A stretch of DNA of 64,000 nt from Candidatus Zixiibacteriota bacterium. GTDB lineage: Bacteria; Zixibacteria; MSB-5A5; GN15; FEB-12. The stretch is from assembly GCA_022571985.1 (NCBI GenBank), contig JACZWU010000002.1, forward strand, positions 186,001 to 250,000, given 5' to 3'. The notes beneath the pieces are model-generated. The model ran no database searches. It was given only the letters and a program-made list of their open reading frames with translations, and had not been told where the DNA came from. Both the position numbers and the translations under genes were made by a program. Shown in pieces: positions 60,336-64,000 of this stretch. How positions within the stretch are numbered: the stretch's first letter is position 1; the number at the start of each line of letters is the position of its first letter.

Positions 60336-60928
60336 TGGCAACGGTTAGAATACCTCAACGATGCTATCTAGATACAAATTATGTTCTATTGCTTCTCTCG
60401 TTCTCTCATAGCCCAGGGCATCCTAAATCAATAAAGTGTAAACAGTTTTATGACAAGTGTGTACAAAATAATTCCACGCTAATAACATCATTGCTTACCT
60501 ACGAGGAGTGTATTTTCAAATTATTCTACAAAGACAAGTTAATTCCAAAATGTATTGAATACTGGCAAGCAAGGGGAAACCCAATGAATAAATTCTATCT
60601 TAAAAAATTCATCAAGAGGTACAAATCACAATACGACAGGATTTACTCGGATTATCTCCATATTCCTGTAGGATTTCATAGGCATTTAGGTGCATTGGGA
60701 ATTAAAATGAAGACGCCAAGATTCATTAGCCCGGGAATTGATATATCTACCAGGCTTGCAAAATATGCGCTAGCAATAATAAAAAAATTCAATACATTGG
60801 AGCCAATGGATTGTATGCATATAGCTACGGCGAGATGTCTCAATATTGATACCATAATAACTTCTGATAAATCCTTCAAATTAGTATCACATATTAAAGT
60901 GATAGACCCACTTACAGATAGCTTCTAG
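60335..60928 (+). CDS. PIN-domain putative ribonuclease (VapC-like), third gene of the cassette
   Basis: 197 residues from GTG 60335. The four acidic residues of PIN nucleases are visible: Asp in RCYLDTNYVLLLL, Glu in SLLTYEECIFKLFY, Asp in LEPMDCMHIATARCL and Asp in TIITSDKSFKLV. The core is longer than typical VapC (about 130), with an extra 60 residues (YWQARGNPMNKFYLKKFIKR...) between the second and third acids. It probably cuts RNA. It is convergent with the small gene at 60925, overlapping its stop by 4 nt. Confidence 0.82.
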   Translation: MATVRIPQRCYLDTNYVLLLLSFSHSPGHPKSIKCKQFYDKCVQNNSTLITSLLTYEECIFKLFYKDKLIPKCIEYWQARGNPMNKFYLKKFIKRYKSQYDRIYSDYLHIPVGFHRHLGALGIKMKTPRFISPGIDISTRLAKYALAIIKKFNTLEPMDCMHIATARCLNIDTIITSDKSFKLVSHIKVIDPLTDSF

Positions 60929-61071
60929 TTATTTCCTCGCCTGATAGACATCAGCAGCGGATAAGGTGTCGGACCTCCCGAAGGATACCAGTATCTGTCT
61001 TTATCCGAATACCAGTCTTTATCAACCTGATTCCATGACGCACGGTTTTTTTTATGATCGGGGTGGGGCAT
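60925..61071 (-). CDS. Small 48-residue protein coupled to the LptG-type permease gene
   Basis: A short frame starting at ATG 61071-61069, whose A is the last base of the permease TAA (TAATG junction). Such an overlap points to translational coupling. The product begins MPHPDHKKNRASWNQVDKDW and is rich in Trp, Tyr, Asp and Pro (YSDKDRYWYP), ending in IRRGNN. It has no membrane helix and no family I recognise. It ends at TAG 60927-60925, overlapping the convergent PIN gene end. Too short for most gene finders, so it may not be annotated elsewhere. Confidence 0.5.
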   Translation of the reverse strand: MPHPDHKKNRASWNQVDKDWYSDKDRYWYPSGGPTPYPLLMSIRRGNN

Positions 61072-62153
61072 TATTTTCTGGCGCCAATCATAGTCGAAAC
61101 GCCAATTACAAAAAAGAGAATATTTATGCCCCAGACTGCCAAGTCCTCAGGTATTTTTTCATTATACCCGGCCGACTGCAGCACTCTGAAAAGAACAAAA
61201 TATGTCAAAGAAATAAGCCCGCCGATAGCAAAGGAGAAAGCAATGCCGCCGCGCTTGGGGTTGGCGGCAAAAGGGATGCTCAATAGTACCACCATGACAG
61301 ATGTCAGGGGATAGGCTATTTTGATTTTGAGATCTATTGACTCCCGCAGATAGGGACCGCCGGTTCGTTTCATAATGTCGATATAATCTTTGAGCTCGGC
61401 GTAGCTCATGTCTTCCGGTTTGCCTATTCGTCTGGCAAGATCTTCGGGTTTATCCTGTATCTCCGGCAGACGCATTTTGTCAAATTCATAATATGATTCG
61501 CTGGCCGTATCTTCAAACAGCCGCACATAACCGTCAACAGCAACCCAGTAATGATCTTCAAAAGTGATTCTTTTGGCGCTGATCAAACTAGCCAGCTTGT
61601 TGTTTCTTTTTTGATAAACATTCAGGTTTTCGCCTTGGCGGCGTTTTATGTTAAAGCTGCCGATTGTATAAAAATGCCCCGGCGATATCTGACGGTAGAT
61701 ATTTTTAATATGTGTCTGATTACGAATGGCCCTTTTTTTAATAGTATACTCTTTTATCTCAACCCGCCGTTTATTGGCATCAACATAGAGCACTTCGTTG
61801 TAGTAAATATGCCCGACAGCAAGTAACAGCGCAGCCAGAACCAGCGGCAGTGCCAGGCGGTAGAGCGAAAACCCAAGCGACTTAAGGGCTAGAAATTCGT
61901 TTCTACGGGCCAGAAGAGATACCGAAAAAAGAGTAGCTAACAAGACGAACATCGGCAAAAACTGTTTCAAAACCCAGCCGGCAAAATAGAAATAGTATTC
62001 TAAAATTATCATAATGGGCACATCGTTATCGACGAAAAACCGGAGCTGGTCGATTATATTTATAATGATAATAGTAAAGCCGACTGCCACCGCCGTTACC
62101 AGCAGCGCCGCAAAGAATTTCTTGAGCAGGTAGATATCGATAATTTTTATCAA
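61071..62153 (-). CDS. LptF/LptG family lipopolysaccharide export permease (second copy)
   Basis: 360 residues of the YjgP/YjgQ family. It has three N-terminal helices (LLVTAVAVGFTIIIINII, FAGWVLKQFLPMFVLLATLFSV and LYRLALPLVLAALLLAVGHI), a periplasmic beta domain of about 150 residues, and three C-terminal helices (AYPLTSVMVVLLSIPFAANP, IAFSFAIGGLISLTYFVLF, LAVWGINILFFVIGVSTMIG). The pair with the upstream gene should form the membrane part of the LPS transporter that works with LptB ATPase, which is not in the window. It overlaps the upstream gene by 4 nt. Confidence 0.9.
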   Translation of the reverse strand: MIKIIDIYLLKKFFAALLVTAVAVGFTIIIINIIDQLRFFVDNDVPIMIILEYYFYFAGWVLKQFLPMFVLLATLFSVSLLARRNEFLALKSLGFSLYRLALPLVLAALLLAVGHIYYNEVLYVDANKRRVEIKEYTIKKRAIRNQTHIKNIYRQISPGHFYTIGSFNIKRRQGENLNVYQKRNNKLASLISAKRITFEDHYWVAVDGYVRLFEDTASESYYEFDKMRLPEIQDKPEDLARRIGKPEDMSYAELKDYIDIMKRTGGPYLRESIDLKIKIAYPLTSVMVVLLSIPFAANPKRGGIAFSFAIGGLISLTYFVLFRVLQSAGYNEKIPEDLAVWGINILFFVIGVSTMIGARK

Positions 62154-63487
62154 GGCTGTTCCTGTCTGGGCTTTCTAAAAAAAGACATAAAAGGTTTTTC
62201 AGTTACAGCCATATAGAGCAGGTAAGAGCCGGCTGCAGCTATCAATATATTGGCGCTCCACATGGCTATGACAGGATGAATAATACCTCTGTCGGCCAGA
62301 TCTTCGCCGCCTATCAAAAATGCCCAGTAGACAATAAACATAAAAAGTGAGATTGCAATAGCCAGTCCCATGCCGCCTTTTCTGGACAGCATAGCCATCG
62401 GTGCCCCGAAGAGAATAAACGAAAGCGAAGCTATCGGAATGGCGTATTTTTTATGAATTTCAATAGAGAATTTATTGACCTGTCTTTTTTGCGACATAAC
62501 CTGTTTACGGTTTTTTTCCACGTGGCGTTTCATAACATTGGCGTCGCTCTTTATATACGAAAGCGCAGTAGCGTATGAGACAGTGTCGACTCCTTTGTAC
62601 TGGAAACTGTCTGAAAAAAGATAGCTGAATTTTCCGTTTAAGTATTTATTTATCTGTTCCCTGAAAGGCGTTATCGATTCCCCGGCCTGCCGGACTTTCT
62701 CCTCCATTTCATCAATACCCATCTCGCGGTCGGTGCGGTATTTTGTGTCGGTGCGGACAAGTTCCGAGCCAACGTCGGCAATTGTTATTATCTGATTACT
62801 AAATTCAACTTTGCGGTAGTTGGTCGGCTCCAGTAAATCGAGCGAATGTATCTCACCATTATAGAGATCAAATTTCAAATTGCGTCCGCCTGCGGTCATC
62901 TCAAGATAGCCGGAGTCGGCCACTATTATGCGCGGTTGATTGGGGGTTTTAGTATCGGTGATACTGACACCTTTTACCTGTGAAGTGGTATGGTCGATTT
63001 TGTCAATCATGACCAGATAGCCGGGGATATCAGAGATAAAAATTCCCGATTTAAAAGTCAGGGTCGGGCGCATTGAAGAAATATCGCCTCTGAGATGACG
63101 GGCTTCCTTGTTTAAATCCGGAAGAATTTTATCATTGAACCAGATCATGCCGGCGGCCACTACCGCCCCGGCGCCAAGCACCGGCAGAATAATTCTGACC
63201 ACATTAATACCGGTTGATTTTATAGCGGTGATTTCAAAATCAGAGCTGAAGCGCCCGAAAGCCATCAGAGTCGCGACCAGAACAGACATCGGCACAGATA
63301 GCGCCAGCATCCAGGCCAGATTCAGAGCGATCAGCTCCAGAACCACCCAGATAGAAATATCTTTGTCAATGACCAGGTCAATTATTTTGGGCACAAAATC
63401 AATCAACAAGAGGAATGTGATAGTCCCCAGAGCAAAGATAAAGGGAACAATGTGTTCCTTAAGTATATAGCGGGAAAGAATATTCAT
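62150..63487 (-). CDS. LptF/LptG family lipopolysaccharide export permease (first copy)
   Basis: 445 residues, same family as its neighbour. N-terminal helices are HIVPFIFALGTITFLLLIDF, LIALNLAWMLALSVPMSVLVA and ILPVLGAGAVVAAGMIWF. The periplasmic part (about 130-340) is longer than in the second copy and includes FKSGIFISDIPGYLVMIDKI and a helical insertion VEKNRKQVMSQKRQVNKFSI. The C-terminus has YAIPIASLSFILFGAPMAML and two more helices. It lies first in the transcript, starting at ATG 63487, divergent from the exoribonuclease gene. Which of the two is LptF and which LptG cannot be settled by eye. Confidence 0.9.
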   Translation of the reverse strand: MNILSRYILKEHIVPFIFALGTITFLLLIDFVPKIIDLVIDKDISIWVVLELIALNLAWMLALSVPMSVLVATLMAFGRFSSDFEITAIKSTGINVVRIILPVLGAGAVVAAGMIWFNDKILPDLNKEARHLRGDISSMRPTLTFKSGIFISDIPGYLVMIDKIDHTTSQVKGVSITDTKTPNQPRIIVADSGYLEMTAGGRNLKFDLYNGEIHSLDLLEPTNYRKVEFSNQIITIADVGSELVRTDTKYRTDREMGIDEMEEKVRQAGESITPFREQINKYLNGKFSYLFSDSFQYKGVDTVSYATALSYIKSDANVMKRHVEKNRKQVMSQKRQVNKFSIEIHKKYAIPIASLSFILFGAPMAMLSRKGGMGLAIAISLFMFIVYWAFLIGGEDLADRGIIHPVIAMWSANILIAAAGSYLLYMAVTEKPFMSFFRKPRQEQP

Positions 63488-63590
63488 AAGTGCGCTCCAA
63501 TATATGACTTATACAACTCTCTGCCAGTTAAAACTCTCTCAATAACAGGTCTCTTGGCAGGGCCGGCTATTCCTGTTATATTTAAGAGCA

Positions 63591-64000
63591 ATGTCTGAGT
63601 ACGCCAAGAAAATTAAAGACTTTGAAGTAGAAGATATTATCACCGGTTTTTTTGCCGTGCGCCGTAAGGATGTCCGGGATTTTGCGCGCGGGCAGTTTGT
63701 TTCGATGGAGTTAGGCGACTCGACCGGGCGTATTGCGGCTGTCATGTGGGAGCCGGACCAGTTTGCCTTAGCAGAGCTTGAGACCGGACTGGTTGTCAAA
63801 GCCAAAGGAGTCATCACCGAATATAACAACAAGAAGCAATTCAAAGTTGACCGCCTCAGGTTGGCTCAAAAAGATGAATACACCATTGAAGATATTCTGG
63901 CGCATTCTTCTCAGCCTATTGAAGAGCGCCGGGCCAGAATTTTAGCACTGACAGAAAAAATTCAGAACAGCTATATCAAAAATTTAACAGAGTCGTTCTG
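63591..64000 (+). CDS. YhaM-like 3'-5' exoribonuclease, OB-fold N-terminus (partial)
   Basis: The open frame runs 136 codons from ATG 63591 (AAGAG upstream) to the window edge. The visible part is an OB-fold nucleic-acid-binding domain: DIITGFFAVRRKDVRDFARG, VSMELGDSTGRIAAVMWEPD, VVKAKGVITEYNNKKQFKVD, followed by the linker EDILAHSSQPIEERRARIL. In YhaM-type enzymes an HD phosphohydrolase-like domain follows; it would lie beyond the window. The protein trims RNA or DNA 3' ends. The gene is divergent from the permease operon, with about 100 nt of shared upstream region. Confidence 0.8.
   Translation, partial: MSEYAKKIKDFEVEDIITGFFAVRRKDVRDFARGQFVSMELGDSTGRIAAVMWEPDQFALAELETGLVVKAKGVITEYNNKKQFKVDRLRLAQKDEYTIEDILAHSSQPIEERRARILALTEKIQNSYIKNLTESF

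Overview
The window reads as a chromosomal segment of a Gram-negative, probably uncultured bacterium. Envelope markers are a partial outer-membrane porin, several lipoproteins and an LptF/LptG permease pair. A dockerin repeat of the type LDLTFLVDFIFRGG at the end of a secreted propeller protein is, from memory, typical of candidate division Zixibacteria and relatives in the FCB group. That placement is an inference, since there is no rRNA gene here. No tRNA, rRNA, CRISPR array, insertion sequence or phage module was recognised.

Layout. 1-4400: porin fragment, a sialidase-like lipoprotein and a small secreted protein, then a divergent ECF sigma/anti-sigma pair; the sigma gene and the secreted protein share a bipartite promoter motif. 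4400-11100: metallo-beta-lactamase-fold hydrolase, a Ser/Thr kinase fused to TPRs and a thioredoxin-like domain, Ada, and a CPA2-type antiporter with an RCK domain. 11100-12530: a membrane-protein gene broken by a one-base frameshift, then a YHS-type lipoprotein whose second cysteine of the expected FCC motif is an in-frame UGA followed by a SECIS-like hairpin (candidate selenoprotein). 12670-18570: seven-repeat dockerin protein, DUF1801 protein, RRM protein, a possible small RNA, a NYN nuclease and a four-repeat secreted protein. 18600-27860: a decarboxylase remnant, a second ECF sigma/anti-sigma pair, a 27-residue tandem-repeat membrane-anchored protein, a barrel-linked metallopeptidase coupled to a PrsW-like intramembrane protease, and a secreted LIM/DA1-like peptidase. 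28050-36320: three tandem receptor-type Ser/Thr kinases with sensor and TPR domains, translationally coupled. 36760-42060: a histone H1-like protein, two DUF3857/transglutaminase-like proteins (one with all catalytic residues lost) and a DUF899 protein with a lysine-rich tail. 42330-51000: a succinate dehydrogenase operon, then threonine degradation (tdh-kbl), a mercuric-reductase-like flavoprotein and a Nudix hydrolase. 51000-64000: HtrA protease, a four-gene uncharacterised membrane operon, a sugar nucleotidyltransferase, metK-ahcY, an AT-rich three-gene cassette ending in a PIN nuclease, a 48-residue gene coupled to the LPS-export permeases, and the start of a YhaM-like exoribonuclease.

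Genes that clearly act together: sdh anchor/A/B (succinate oxidation or fumarate reduction); tdh and kbl (threonine to glycine plus acetyl-CoA); metK and ahcY (making SAM and clearing its product S-adenosylhomocysteine); the LptF/LptG-type pair (lipopolysaccharide export); and two sigma/anti-sigma modules. The rest is rich in eukaryote-like signalling and chromatin-like parts (four Hanks-type kinases, LIM/DA1, H1-like, RRM). The best candidates for undescribed biology are the UGA-containing YHS lipoprotein, the four-gene membrane operon, the AT-rich PIN cassette and the 9/27-residue repeat protein behind its sigma/anti-sigma pair.
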